Part shown: piece by piece, positions 1 through 9,582 of the stretch
How the letters are laid out: each line of letters starts with the position of its first letter
How positions within the stretch are numbered: the first letter of the stretch is position 1
Assembly: GCA_009782265.1 (NCBI GenBank)
Contig: WRJM01000005.1
Coordinates: 1-36,725 of the forward strand
Direction of reading: 5' to 3'
Source of the DNA: Oscillospiraceae bacterium
Lineage (GTDB): Bacteria > Bacillota > Clostridia > Oscillospirales > Ruminococcaceae
DNA: 36,725 nucleotides
Position numbers and translations under genes: made by a program
The notes under the pieces: model-generated
The model's input: only the letters and a program-made list of their open reading frames with translations
Told to the model about the DNA's origin: nothing
Database searches by the model: none

Positions 1-268
1 GCCCGTGCGTTTCGCCAAAACTTGCGTGCAGGAAATTTTCAGTTACTACGGGCAATTCACTTTTTTCAGCGTCACAGTCTTGGCGGATATTTTATTATGG
101 GCGTTTTTGCCCGCGCCGAGATCGCGTTATTTCGCGTCGAATTGTTTTCGCGTCACGGCGTTTTTTTACGCGTTCGTGACGGTTGTTTTGATTCTCCGAA
201 TTCCGTTCCGCGTTGTCCGCGAATACAAACGCATCTCGTTGGCGGACAAGTCGGATTGATTTTATAAA

Positions 269-505
269 ATGCATAAAACACTTAAAGACATTTCAATCGG
301 GCGGGAGGCGCGGGTGGTCGCCGTCGGGGGGGAGAGCGCGTTGAGACATCGTTTGCTCGATATGGGCATCACACCGAAAACCGTCATCCGCGTCAGAAAA
401 GTCGCGCCGCTGGGTGACCCCATCGAACTCACGCTGCGAGGTTATTCGCTGACGCTCCGAAAGGAAGACGCGGCGAGAATCACGGTCGAGGAGGTGGAGG
501 AATGA
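269..505 (+). CDS. feoA: Ferrous iron transport protein A (FeoA, SH3-like)
   Basis: 78 aa; FeoA-like 'HRLLDMGITPKTVIRVRKVAPLGDPIELTLRGYSLTLRKEDA'; stop overlaps feoB start; no clear SD. Confidence 0.9.
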   Translation: MHKTLKDISIGREARVVAVGGESALRHRLLDMGITPKTVIRVRKVAPLGDPIELTLRGYSLTLRKEDAARITVEEVEE

Positions 506-2508
506 TCATCGCGCTGGTCGGAAATCAAAACTGCGGCAAGACCGCGCTTTTCAATCAGTTGACCGGCGCCAAGCAGCGCGTGGGAAATTTTCCGGGCGTT
601 ACGGTCGAAAAAAAACACGGCGCGGTGCGGCTGGCGTCGAGCGCGAGCGTAGTGGATTTGCCGGGCATTTATTCGATGACCCCATACACGGGCGAGGAAA
701 AAGTAACGCGCGATTTTCTCCTCAACGAAAAGCCCGACGGCATCATCAACATCATCGACGCGACGAACATCGAGCGCAATTTGTACCTCACTCTGCAATT
801 GCTCGAACTGGGGATTCCGGTCGTGCTCGCGCTCAACATGATGGACGAGTTGCAGAACAACGGCGGCTCGATTCGCTTGGCGGAATTGATCGCGGAGTTG
901 GGAGTTCCGGCGGTGCCGATTTGCGCGATTCGCAACGAGGGCGTGGACGAATTGGTGCGCCAGACGATCGCGACGGTCGAGGCGAAAACGCGTCCGCACA
1001 AAGTCGATTTTTGCGAAAGCGGCGCCGTGCACCGTTGCATTCACGGCATCTCGCATTTGATTGAAGACCACGCCCAAAAGCAGGGCGTTCCGGAGCGTTT
1101 CGCGGCGGTGAAGCTTGTTGAAGGCGACGAGCTTATGCTTGAAACTTTGTGCCTTGACGAAAACGAAATTGAACTGCTTGACCACGCCGTCAAGGAAATG
1201 GAAACCGAGCTTGACACCGATAGAGAAGCCGCACTCGTGGACTCACGGTATCAGTTCATCGAGGGCGTCTGCGAAAAGTGCGTAGTGAAAGCAAAGGAAA
1301 GCCGCGAATATAAAAGACGCGTAAAATTTGATTCGGTTTTAACCCATAGAATCTGGGCGGTTCCTTCATTTCTCGGAATCATATTAGTTGTGTTCATGCT
1401 GACTTTCGGCGTTATCGGCGCGCCTTTAAGCGCGTTATTTAAAGAGGGGATTGAAATCTTCAGCGGATTTGCCGGTCACGCTTTGGAGAATTACGGCATG
1501 AATCCGGTAATTCGCTCGTTAATCATAGAAGGCATTTTCACGGGCGTAGGCGCGGTTTTAAGCTTTGTGCCGATTATTGTTACGCTGTTCTTCTTCCTGT
1601 CTGTATTAGAGGATTCAGGTTATATGGCAAGAGTAGCGTTCGTCATGGATAAGCCCTTACGGAAAATCGGGCTGTCCGGACGAAGCTTTGTGCCGATGTT
1701 AATGGGCTTCGGCTGTACTGTTCCGGCGTGCATGGCGACGCGGACGCTCGCCAGCGAACGCGACAGAAAAATGACCATTTTTCTTACCCCGTTTATGAGC
1801 TGCAGCGCAAAGCTCCCGATTTATGCCTTGTTCACTGCCGCTTTCTTCCCGAAATACGCGCCTTTTGTGATGATGAGTTTATATATTACCGGGATTGCGC
1901 TTGGTATTCTTTCGGGTTTTATTATGAAAAAAACGGTTTTTAAAGGCGCGCCCGTCCCTTTTGTCATGGAACTCCCGAATTACCGCTTTCCGTCCGCGAA
2001 AACCGTATTCCGCCTTGTATGGGATAAAGCGGAGGATTTCATTAAAAGAGCGTTTACGGTTATATTAATGGCAACGATTTGCATTTGGTTTCTGCAATCG
2101 TTTGATATTCGTTTGAATCCTGCCGCTGACGGTACAGACAGTATATTAGCCGTAATCGGGCAATCCATCAGCGTATTATTCAAACCGCTCGGTTTTTCGG
2201 ACTGGCGGGCTTCTACCGCTTTAATTACAGGGTTTGCGGCAAAGGAAACAGTCATCAGCACATTAGCGGTTCTGACCGGCGGGAGTATATCAGGACTTGG
2301 GGATATGCTTCACACGCTGTTTTCATCGCTTTCCGCGTTCAGCTATTTAATTTTTATCCTGCTTTATACGCCCTGCGTTGCGGCAATCGCAACGGTGAAG
2401 CGCGAGCTCGGCAGTCTGAAAGGCACGTTTTTGATTATATTATATCAAACCGGTATTGCGTGGGTTGCGGCTTTCATTGTATATCAGGTAGGACGGTTAA
2501 TTATATGA
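502..2508 (+). CDS. feoB: Ferrous iron transport GTPase FeoB
   Basis: 668 aa; G1 'GNQNCGKTALFNQLTG', G3 'DLPGIYSM', C-terminal multi-TM with 'GFGCTVPACMATRTL' and 'TGFAAKETVISTL'. Confidence 0.96.
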   Translation: MIIALVGNQNCGKTALFNQLTGAKQRVGNFPGVTVEKKHGAVRLASSASVVDLPGIYSMTPYTGEEKVTRDFLLNEKPDGIINIIDATNIERNLYLTLQLLELGIPVVLALNMMDELQNNGGSIRLAELIAELGVPAVPICAIRNEGVDELVRQTIATVEAKTRPHKVDFCESGAVHRCIHGISHLIEDHAQKQGVPERFAAVKLVEGDELMLETLCLDENEIELLDHAVKEMETELDTDREAALVDSRYQFIEGVCEKCVVKAKESREYKRRVKFDSVLTHRIWAVPSFLGIILVVFMLTFGVIGAPLSALFKEGIEIFSGFAGHALENYGMNPVIRSLIIEGIFTGVGAVLSFVPIIVTLFFFLSVLEDSGYMARVAFVMDKPLRKIGLSGRSFVPMLMGFGCTVPACMATRTLASERDRKMTIFLTPFMSCSAKLPIYALFTAAFFPKYAPFVMMSLYITGIALGILSGFIMKKTVFKGAPVPFVMELPNYRFPSAKTVFRLVWDKAEDFIKRAFTVILMATICIWFLQSFDIRLNPAADGTDSILAVIGQSISVLFKPLGFSDWRASTALITGFAAKETVISTLAVLTGGSISGLGDMLHTLFSSLSAFSYLIFILLYTPCVAAIATVKRELGSLKGTFLIILYQTGIAWVAAFIVYQVGRLII

Positions 2509-2696
2509 CTAAATTAAAACTGACATCCGAAAGCCGCATTATTCTGCCGGACGGCACAGAAAAACCTTTTTCCTTGCTTTCGGAGGAAGAAAAACAAGAG
2601 CTGTTTACCCGTATGGAAAAGCGTTTAAGCGCAGATTTACGACCGGCGGTTTGCCGGTTATCACAATCCGGAATACGCTCCTCCGTACTGACTTAG
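2505..2696 (+). CDS. Small hypothetical protein overlapping the feoB stop (ATGA)
   Basis: 63 aa starting 'MTKLKLTSESRIILPDGTEKPFSLLSEEEKQELF'; translationally coupled; C-terminus may be frameshifted (see findings). Confidence 0.5.
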   Translation: MTKLKLTSESRIILPDGTEKPFSLLSEEEKQELFTRMEKRLSADLRPAVCRLSQSGIRSSVLT

Positions 2697-2780
2697 TATG
2701 TATCCTGCCAATTTCGGGTTTTTATTATGTATTCTGACAGGCATCTGTGTTCTTTTTTCAAAAATAAACATAAGCCGCAC

Positions 2781-3047
2781 CTATATCCTTTCTGACGGCC
2801 ACGCGCCGCAAAGCCAATCCCATTCGCCGTTACAGCCTGCGCCGCATTCGCGCAGAGGGTAACAACAGCTTTCAAACGCTTCAAAGCAAGCGCAGTATTG
2901 CTTGCACGCTTCCTTGAACATCGCCAGCGCGTCCGCGTCTTCGGGGTGTGTGTCCAAATAAAGTTTGAGGTCGTGTACAAAAAAATGCGCTTCGCATAAA
3001 CTGTCCATCAGCGCGGAACAGTTCGGCGGATAATTTTTATCGTTCAT
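2781..3047 (-). CDS. cotJB: Spore coat protein CotJB-like
   Basis: 88 aa; CotJB-like 'LKLYLDTHPEDADALAMFKE...YCACFEAFE...WDWLCGAWPSE'; start overlaps the upstream cotJA-like stop. Confidence 0.75.
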   Translation of the reverse strand: MNDKNYPPNCSALMDSLCEAHFFVHDLKLYLDTHPEDADALAMFKEACKQYCACFEAFESCCYPLRECGAGCNGEWDWLCGAWPSERI

Positions 3048-3240
3048 GCCGAATCCCCCTTGTATAATCGTGTGCCGGTATATTTAATTCGGGAAAAATC
3101 GTTCCCGCCGCCAGCGCGCGTTTAGGCGGATAAACCTTGCCTAAGTGCTGGGGCTGAACAAACGCATAACCGACCATCGGATACGATGAGAAAGAACCAT
3201 TGCCGCTTCTTGCGCTTCCCGGGTTTCGCATATACTCCAT
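3037..3240 (-). CDS. cotJA: Spore coat associated protein CotJA-like
   Basis: Start trimmed to MEYMRNPG with SD 'AAAGGAG'; CotJA-like 'GYAFVQPQHLGKVYPPKRALAAGTIFPELNIP'. Confidence 0.75.
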   Translation of the reverse strand: MEYMRNPGSARSGNGSFSSYPMVGYAFVQPQHLGKVYPPKRALAAGTIFPELNIPAHDYTRGIRHER

Positions 3241-3373
3241 GATTGTGCTCCTTTCTGAAAGAAATTTATAATATATTATGATAATTGCCCGCAAGCGGTG
3301 TCACATTTATGAAGAATTGCATATGCTGTAATACGACATAAATCGTCAAATATGAACAAGGGAGGAACATAAA

Positions 3374-3475
3374 ATGCGCTTTTTCCCGAATCGCCGCGGT
3401 TTTCCGCTATGGGTTGCAGGCGTCGGCTTCAGAAATTGCAGAAATAATTGCTGCGGACGCCGTTTCTGGTGGTAA
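3374..3475 (+). CDS. 33-aa Cys/Arg-rich small protein (hypothetical)
   Basis: Below ORF-track cut-off; strong SD 'GGGAGGAACATAAAATG'; MRFFPNRRGFPLWVAGVGFRNCRNNCCGRRFWW; followed directly by a terminator hairpin. Confidence 0.6.
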   Translation: MRFFPNRRGFPLWVAGVGFRNCRNNCCGRRFWW

Positions 3476-3481
3476 AAAACA

Positions 3482-3522
3482 AAAAAAACACACAGGTCTA
3501 ACCGGACTTGTGTGTTTTTTAT
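3482..3522 (+). terminator. Rho-independent terminator after the 33-aa ORF
   Basis: AAAACACACAGGTC..GACTTGTGTGTTTTTT stem followed by T-rich tract. Confidence 0.7.
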
Positions 3523-3671
3523 TAAAATTTTTTAAAATTTTTTAAATTTTTATTAAAAAACTATGGAATTTTATGTAATAATATGTTATTATTAAATATA
3601 TGGGTTAATTTGAAGGGCTAATTAATAGAGAAAAATGAAAATATCCGGAAAAGGGAAAGGAGGAGAAGCCA

Positions 3672-5135
3672 ATGAGCGAGAATAACCATCCGGTTTCGGC
3701 AGAAACGCACGACGAACACGAAGCGCATGCAAAACACGCGGCTGTAGACGGTGCGGTTGTCATTGACGTGTCGGATGATAAGCTTACTGCCTATCTCCAT
3801 ATAACCGAAGAAAAATTTGACGGCAACCCCGTGACCTACAAAGATATAACAAGCACGGTTGAAAGCCACGGAATCAATTATAAACCCGATTTGGATAAAG
3901 CAAAAGAGCTTATCGAGCATAAATCGTTCAATAAGAAAATCTACCTCTCCAGAGGCTTTTCAGCCGTAAACGGAGAGGACGGAACGATTGAATACTTTTT
4001 TGAAACCAGCAGTACCTTAGTCCCTAAAAAAGGGGAGCACGGCAATGTTGACTTTAAAGATTTGGGATTAGTCCGCAATATAACGGAAGGCGAGCTAATC
4101 GCAAAAATCACCATGCCGACCGAAGGCACGCCCGGAATGGATGTTTACGGGCAGGAGATTCCTCCCGCTCCCGGGAAAGAACCGAAATTCATTGTCGGGC
4201 AGGGAACAGAATTATTTAACCACGGAACTGAAATCAAAGCCGTAAGGGACGGAAACTTGGTTTGGGGGAAGGGCGGATTCACCGTTGAGGAAACCTTGGT
4301 TATTAAAGAAAGCGTAGACGTTTCAACGGGAAACATCGATTTTATAGGCAACGTCCTGATTAAAGGCAACGTGGCTGAAAACTTTATGGTTAAATCCAAA
4401 AAGAATGTTTCGGTAAACGGCTCTGTAACCAATGCAACCATCATCGCGGACGGCGATATAAATATCGGGCTGGGAAGCGTCAACTCCAATATCGTAGCAC
4501 AGGGGAATGTCAAATTAGGCTTCTGCGAAAGCTCGAAGGTTGAGTGTCAGGGCGATTTTTACAGCAAATCCGTTATTGCCGGAGAGGTATACTGCGGCGG
4601 CTCTTTTAATGCCACGCAGGACAGAGGTGTTGTATTCGGCGGCAAGCATACCGCGCTCGCCGGCTTCAACGCGAACATTATCGGTACGGAAAGCTATACT
4701 AAAACGCAGGTTACATTAGGCAACAGCGCGGTTTTAACCGAAGAAAGGCTTGAACTCTCCAATAAAATCAAAGACCTTGACGAGCGCACCAGAAAGCTTT
4801 TGCAGGTTGCGGAGGTTTTACAGGAACATAAAAAGAATTTCGGTTCGCTTTCCGCTGACCGCGAAGCAATGCTGACGACCGCTATCCGTTCAAGGTTTAC
4901 TTTCCAGAGGGAAGTTAAACAGCTCAACGAAAGAATTAAAGAAATCGACAAAGAACTTGAATTTGTCGGCGAGCAGTTTGTTGTGGTTCATAAGAACCTT
5001 TGGCCCGGCGTAACAGTACGTATCGGTACAGAACTGCTCATTGTAGACCGCAATATGCAGAAAGTAATGATAGGTAAGGATTCTGCGGGGCATCTTGCTT
5101 ACCTGCCCATCAGCTCGGCTAAAAGCAAATCCTGA
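3672..5135 (+). CDS. FapA / DUF342 family protein
   Basis: 487 aa; polymer-forming beta-helix-like 'GNIDFIGNVLIKGNVAENFMVKSKKNVSVNGSVTNATIIADGDINI', C-terminal coiled coil; SD AAAGGAGGAG. Confidence 0.85.
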   Translation: MSENNHPVSAETHDEHEAHAKHAAVDGAVVIDVSDDKLTAYLHITEEKFDGNPVTYKDITSTVESHGINYKPDLDKAKELIEHKSFNKKIYLSRGFSAVNGEDGTIEYFFETSSTLVPKKGEHGNVDFKDLGLVRNITEGELIAKITMPTEGTPGMDVYGQEIPPAPGKEPKFIVGQGTELFNHGTEIKAVRDGNLVWGKGGFTVEETLVIKESVDVSTGNIDFIGNVLIKGNVAENFMVKSKKNVSVNGSVTNATIIADGDINIGLGSVNSNIVAQGNVKLGFCESSKVECQGDFYSKSVIAGEVYCGGSFNATQDRGVVFGGKHTALAGFNANIIGTESYTKTQVTLGNSAVLTEERLELSNKIKDLDERTRKLLQVAEVLQEHKKNFGSLSADREAMLTTAIRSRFTFQREVKQLNERIKEIDKELEFVGEQFVVVHKNLWPGVTVRIGTELLIVDRNMQKVMIGKDSAGHLAYLPISSAKSKS

Positions 5136-5149
5136 GGTTAATTCGGTAT

Positions 5150-6484
5150 ATGAACGTTAAAACGCCCATTTGTGATTTTTTAACAGCGTATACCGGAAAA
5201 AAGCGGACGCGCTGTCATACGCCCGGTTCAAAAGGGCGTGTTTATAAACACGATATAACCGAAATAAACGGCGCGGACAGCCTTTATGAACCCTGTAGCT
5301 GTGCCGCTGACACAACTACCGGTATCATCGCCGAAAGCGAAAATATAGCCGCAAGGCTTTTCGGCGCGGCAAAAACCTTGTATTCCTGCTCAGGAAGCAC
5401 GCTTGCCGTCCAGACCATGCTGAGCCTGATTAAAACATCGGCAGAAGCAAACGGTAAGAACAGAATCGCCGCGTTCCGGTACGCGCACAGAAGCTTTATT
5501 TCGGCGGCGGCACTGTTAGGTTTTGACATTGACTGGATTTATCCGGAGGAATTTCTTTCGGCATGTTTAAAACCCGAAGCGGTTAAAGAGGCTGTAAGAC
5601 CCGACACCGCGGCGGTTTTTGTCAACAGCCTTGATTATTACGGCGGTATGTGCGGGATTCAAGAAATTTCAAGCGTCTGCAAGCAGGCGGATATACCGCT
5701 TCTCGTAGATAACGCCCACGGTGCGTACTTTATACTTACAGGCGGACACCCGATTACGCATGGCGCGTCCATGACCGCAGACAGCGCGCATAAAACGCTT
5801 CCGGTTATGACGGGCGCGGCTTATCTGCATATAAATGATACGCGGTTTACGGAAAACGCAAAATCCGCTATGGCGGTTTTTGGGACTTCAAGCCCGTCGT
5901 ATTTGATTTTAGAAAGCCTTGATACCTGCAATAAGCATATTGCGGAAGCCAAAGACAAGGTAAAACAAGCGGATTTCGCTTTCGCGCTTACCGAAGAATT
6001 AAAACAAAGTCTTAAAGCAAGCGGTTTTGCGTTAAAAGAAAGCGATTTGCTGAGAATCACCGTAAATGCGCGTGAATCAGGCTATACGGGCGTTGAATTC
6101 GCCGCAGAGTTGCGTCAAAACGGCGTTGAGCCGGAATATGCCGATGAAAATTACACGGTTTTGCTTTTTTCAACCGTTACAAACAAAAAAGAAATAACAG
6201 CAGTTAATAAGGCTTTTCAAAAAATAAAAATAAAAAAACCGCTCCCCCCCTTAATTTATCCGGTTATAAAGCCGAAAAGTAATATAAGTGCAAGAGAAGC
6301 ACTTTTTCATTCCAAGCATTACGATATTACGGAACTTAATACGGCGAAAGACAGAATTTGTGCGGAAGTTATCGCGCCCTGCCCCCCCGGAATTCCTTTG
6401 ATTATGCCGGGTGAGCTTATCGGAGCAGATGAAATCGAGCTTCTTAAATCTTTCAGAGTGAAAAGAATCAGGGTTATAAGGTAA
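5150..6484 (+). CDS. Orn/Lys/Arg decarboxylase family (PLP-dependent, fold type I)
   Basis: 444 aa; 'RCHTPGSKG', 'TLYSCSGSTLAVQTML', 'VDNAHGAYF', 'TADSAHKTLPVMTGAAYLH'. Confidence 0.87.
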   Translation: MNVKTPICDFLTAYTGKKRTRCHTPGSKGRVYKHDITEINGADSLYEPCSCAADTTTGIIAESENIAARLFGAAKTLYSCSGSTLAVQTMLSLIKTSAEANGKNRIAAFRYAHRSFISAAALLGFDIDWIYPEEFLSACLKPEAVKEAVRPDTAAVFVNSLDYYGGMCGIQEISSVCKQADIPLLVDNAHGAYFILTGGHPITHGASMTADSAHKTLPVMTGAAYLHINDTRFTENAKSAMAVFGTSSPSYLILESLDTCNKHIAEAKDKVKQADFAFALTEELKQSLKASGFALKESDLLRITVNARESGYTGVEFAAELRQNGVEPEYADENYTVLLFSTVTNKKEITAVNKAFQKIKIKKPLPPLIYPVIKPKSNISAREALFHSKHYDITELNTAKDRICAEVIAPCPPGIPLIMPGELIGADEIELLKSFRVKRIRVIR

Positions 6485-6494
6485 TTATAACCAT

Positions 6495-6523
6495 TTGAAA
6501 AATGAATCATAATATGTTATAAT
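6495..6523 (+). promoter_or_regulatory. Sigma-A-type promoter for BMP-like lipoprotein gene
   Basis: TTGAAA-N17-TATAAT. Confidence 0.7.
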
Positions 6524-6547
6524 AAGGTTAGCACGGAGGTTAAACTT

Positions 6548-7729
6548 ATGAAAATAAAAAAATTTTTAGCGTTGTTTTTGACGGGAATTTTACTTATATC
6601 GGGCTGCGGCGGCGGCGCAACAATAGACCCCGGTATCTTTATTAATGAAGGCGAAGTCAGCCCTTATCCGCTTGACATGAAAGTAGGTTTCATCTACAGC
6701 GGCTCGGTCGGGTCAGACCCGATGATTGCGACTTTTGAATCCTGCCGGTATCAGCTTGAGGTAACGCTGAAAAGCGTTAAAACCAGCTGTATGGAGAATG
6801 TGCTTTTACAGCAGTTTGAACAGGCGGTTGAAGCCTATATCGACAACGGCTACAACGTCATTGTCGCCGCTGACGCCAAATATAACTCTGCTGTTGTCAT
6901 ATCCGCGAAAAAACATCAGGATATAGCTTTTATCAGCTTCGGCGGGCATGATATTGCGCATAACCTTTCTTCCGTTCAGCCCCTGCTGTATCAGGCGGCG
7001 AATGTTTTAGGGTTCGCGGCGGCGTATAACACCGTCAGCAATAAAATAGGCTTAGTGATTGACCCGAATATGTACAACGCTTACGGAATCGCCAACGCTT
7101 TCGCGCTCGGAACAAGAGAGCTTCCGAACTCTCAGACAAACCTTTCCGTTAAATGGGCTTTATCCAATAATTTTGCCGATACAAAAAGAGCTGTGGACGA
7201 ATTTTACGCGCAGGGGTGCGATATTGTTTTTGTTTACCAGTACGAAGAATACGGGATTAAACGCTGTGAGGAACTTGGCATTAATGTTATGGCGTGTGCT
7301 TTTAATCTGCCGGAGATAGCACCGGAGCATTATTTAACCGGCATGTTTTTAAACCTTGACACATATTTAATCAACGAGGTGCGCAAGGTTCAGTACGGTA
7401 ATTTCGTTTTCGGAGAGCTTACCCGCGAAGGGTTGTTTTATCCGTCCGTGAGCATGGTACAGCTTAACGAAAACACGTGCAAGGAAGGCACAAAAGAAAT
7501 CATGGATAAGCTGATGAATCTTATTTATGAAGGGAAAACACCCATTTTCGGCGGCGAAGTTCGTGACCGTAACGGCGATGTCCGGATTGCGAAGGGCGAC
7601 CACTGGAAATCTCCTCAGGTTCTGCAATTAAGGGCATGGCTGACGAATTTAATTACTTCCGAGCAGAATATGTCTGCCCCGCTCACTGAAGACGATTTAA
7701 TTTATTCCGATTTAAAAATGAAAGATTAA
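6548..7729 (+). CDS. BMP-family-like substrate-binding lipoprotein
   Basis: 393 aa; lipobox 'LLISGCGGG'; 'KVGFIYSGSVGSDPMI', 'GYNVIVAADAKYNSAVVISAKKHQDIAFISFGG'; SD GGAGG. Confidence 0.75.
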   Translation: MKIKKFLALFLTGILLISGCGGGATIDPGIFINEGEVSPYPLDMKVGFIYSGSVGSDPMIATFESCRYQLEVTLKSVKTSCMENVLLQQFEQAVEAYIDNGYNVIVAADAKYNSAVVISAKKHQDIAFISFGGHDIAHNLSSVQPLLYQAANVLGFAAAYNTVSNKIGLVIDPNMYNAYGIANAFALGTRELPNSQTNLSVKWALSNNFADTKRAVDEFYAQGCDIVFVYQYEEYGIKRCEELGINVMACAFNLPEIAPEHYLTGMFLNLDTYLINEVRKVQYGNFVFGELTREGLFYPSVSMVQLNENTCKEGTKEIMDKLMNLIYEGKTPIFGGEVRDRNGDVRIAKGDHWKSPQVLQLRAWLTNLITSEQNMSAPLTEDDLIYSDLKMKD

Positions 7730-7752
7730 AAAGGATTCAATAAAATACGCCT

Positions 7753-8337
7753 ATGAACAACATCAAAGCCGAATTCACGGAAATATACAATGCAAACATA
7801 ACCCGTCCAGGCGCGGCACAGTTTTTGGAATTCCTGAACGCCGGCGATTTTTTCACCGCGCCCGCAAGCACGCGCTATCACGGCTCTTACGAAGGCGGTT
7901 TGGCTGTTCACAGCGTCAATGTCTACAAATGCCTTACCGATTATCTTGAGCGCGAGAGAACACGGGAAGTCTACAAAATGGAATATTCTGAAGAAAGCGT
8001 GGCTATAGTCGCGCTTTTACATGATGTGTGCAAAATTGACACCTATAAAAAAAGCACCCGTAACGTTAAAAATGAAGCAACCGGTGTTTGGGAAAAAGTC
8101 CCCTGTTATAACTTTGAGGATAACCTGCCTTACGGGCACGGTGAAAAGTCAGTTTACATGATTAGCGGGTTCATGCGCTTAACAAGGGAGGAAGCCATGG
8201 CAATCCGCTGGCATATGGGTTTTTCGGGAATTGAAGATAAAAATACAATCGGCAGTGCTTTGGAAAAATACCCGCTTGCGTTCGCGCTGACAGTCGCGGA
8301 TATGGAAGCGACGTATTTTTTGGAAGGAGAAAATTAA
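7753..8337 (+). CDS. HD domain-containing hydrolase
   Basis: 194 aa; 'YHGSYEGGLAVHSVNVYKCL...VAIVALLHDVCKIDTYKK' with 'GHGEKSV'. Confidence 0.85.
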   Translation: MNNIKAEFTEIYNANITRPGAAQFLEFLNAGDFFTAPASTRYHGSYEGGLAVHSVNVYKCLTDYLERERTREVYKMEYSEESVAIVALLHDVCKIDTYKKSTRNVKNEATGVWEKVPCYNFEDNLPYGHGEKSVYMISGFMRLTREEAMAIRWHMGFSGIEDKNTIGSALEKYPLAFALTVADMEATYFLEGEN

Positions 8338-9537
8338 ATGTCAAAAATTAACCAAAACTTTTTAAACCTGAAAGAAAACTACTTATTTATTGAAATAGGC
8401 AAGCGAATCCGCGGATACACCGACAAAAACCCTGATAAGTCCATAATCCGCATGGGGATTGGCGACGTAACACAGCCGCTTGCGCCTGTTGTCGTTGAAG
8501 CCATGAAAAAAGCCTGTGATGAAATGGGCGTGAAAGAAACTTTTAAAGGCTATGAAGATTCCGGACGGGGTTATTTGTTCCTGCGCGAAGCCGTCGCAGG
8601 ATATTACAAAGGCTTTGGTGTAACGATAGAACCTGATGAAATCTTCATCAGTGACGGCGCAAAGTCCGACAGCGGTAATATCACCGATATTTTCAGCGAA
8701 AATAACATCGCGCTTGTCAGCGACCCCGCTTATCCCGTGTATGTAGACAGCAGTATTATGAACGGCAAAAACGTGATTTACGCCGACGCTACCGAGCGAA
8801 CAGGGTTCGCACCCATTATCCCGACAAATACAAAGGCAGACATCATTTACTTATGTTCTCCCAATAATCCCACAGGCGCGGTTTTTACAAAAGAACAGAT
8901 TCAAAAATGGGTTGATTATGCTATTTTTAATAAAGCCGTGATTATTTATGACGCGGCTTATGAAGCGTTTATTTCTGATGAATCCTTGCCGCGGAGCATT
9001 TTCTGTATAGAAAGTGCAAGAAAGTGCGCGATTGAAATCGCTTCTTTATCCAAAACCGCCGGCTTCACGGGAACACGCTGCGGGTATACAATTATTCCGA
9101 AAGAGCTTGAATTTTATGACGAAAACGGGAATTCTTATAACGTCTTAAAAATCTGGGCAAGGCGGCAGGGCAGTAAATTCAACGGCGTGCCTTATATCAT
9201 TCAGCGCGGCGCGGAAGCTGTATTCACGCCGGAGGGCTTGAAGCAAACCCGCGAAACAATCGGTTATTACATGCAAAACGCTGAAATTATGTCTGACACT
9301 TTTGACGAGCTGGGAATTAAATATACAGGCGGGAAGAATTCACCGTACATTTGGTTTAAATGCAATATGCCGAGCTGGGAATTTTTCGATAAATTACTTA
9401 CCGAAAAGCAAATTGTCGGGACGCCGGGCGCGGGCTTCGGGAAAAACGGGGACGGCTGGTTTCGCCTGACGGCTTTCGGGACACGGGAGAATACGATAGA
9501 AGCGATGAGAAGGGTTAAAGAATTGCTGAAAAAATAA
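8338..9537 (+). CDS. dapL: LL-diaminopimelate aminotransferase
   Basis: 399 aa; 'IRMGIGDVTQPL', 'ISDGAKSDSGNI', 'YLCSPNNPTGAVF', 'SLSKTAGFTGTRCGYT'. Confidence 0.95.
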   Translation: MSKINQNFLNLKENYLFIEIGKRIRGYTDKNPDKSIIRMGIGDVTQPLAPVVVEAMKKACDEMGVKETFKGYEDSGRGYLFLREAVAGYYKGFGVTIEPDEIFISDGAKSDSGNITDIFSENNIALVSDPAYPVYVDSSIMNGKNVIYADATERTGFAPIIPTNTKADIIYLCSPNNPTGAVFTKEQIQKWVDYAIFNKAVIIYDAAYEAFISDESLPRSIFCIESARKCAIEIASLSKTAGFTGTRCGYTIIPKELEFYDENGNSYNVLKIWARRQGSKFNGVPYIIQRGAEAVFTPEGLKQTRETIGYYMQNAEIMSDTFDELGIKYTGGKNSPYIWFKCNMPSWEFFDKLLTEKQIVGTPGAGFGKNGDGWFRLTAFGTRENTIEAMRRVKELLKK

Positions 9538-9540
9538 AAC

Positions 9541-9565
9541 GTAGGGGCGGATTCCATATCCGCCC
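9541..9565. repeat. GTAGGGGCG-type intergenic palindrome
   Basis: GTAGGGGCGGATTCCATATCCGCCC; GGGCGGAT/ATCCGCCC stem; related to 10937..11016. Confidence 0.6.
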
Positions 9566-9582
9566 TTAAAAAATGATTTGAA

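Noticed and set aside
5-267. Two overlapping ORFs at the window start (84 and 81 aa)
   Set aside because: No recognisable family, no SD, overlapping frames; may be non-coding or the edge of a chimeric segment.
442-1185. 247-aa antisense ORF over feoB
   Set aside because: Shadow ORF of the high-GC3 feoB 5' half; no SD, low-complexity Arg/His/Val composition.
2693-2980. 95-aa minus ORF overlapping cotJB
   Set aside because: Different frame from the CotJB-like ORF, which has family motifs and coupled start.
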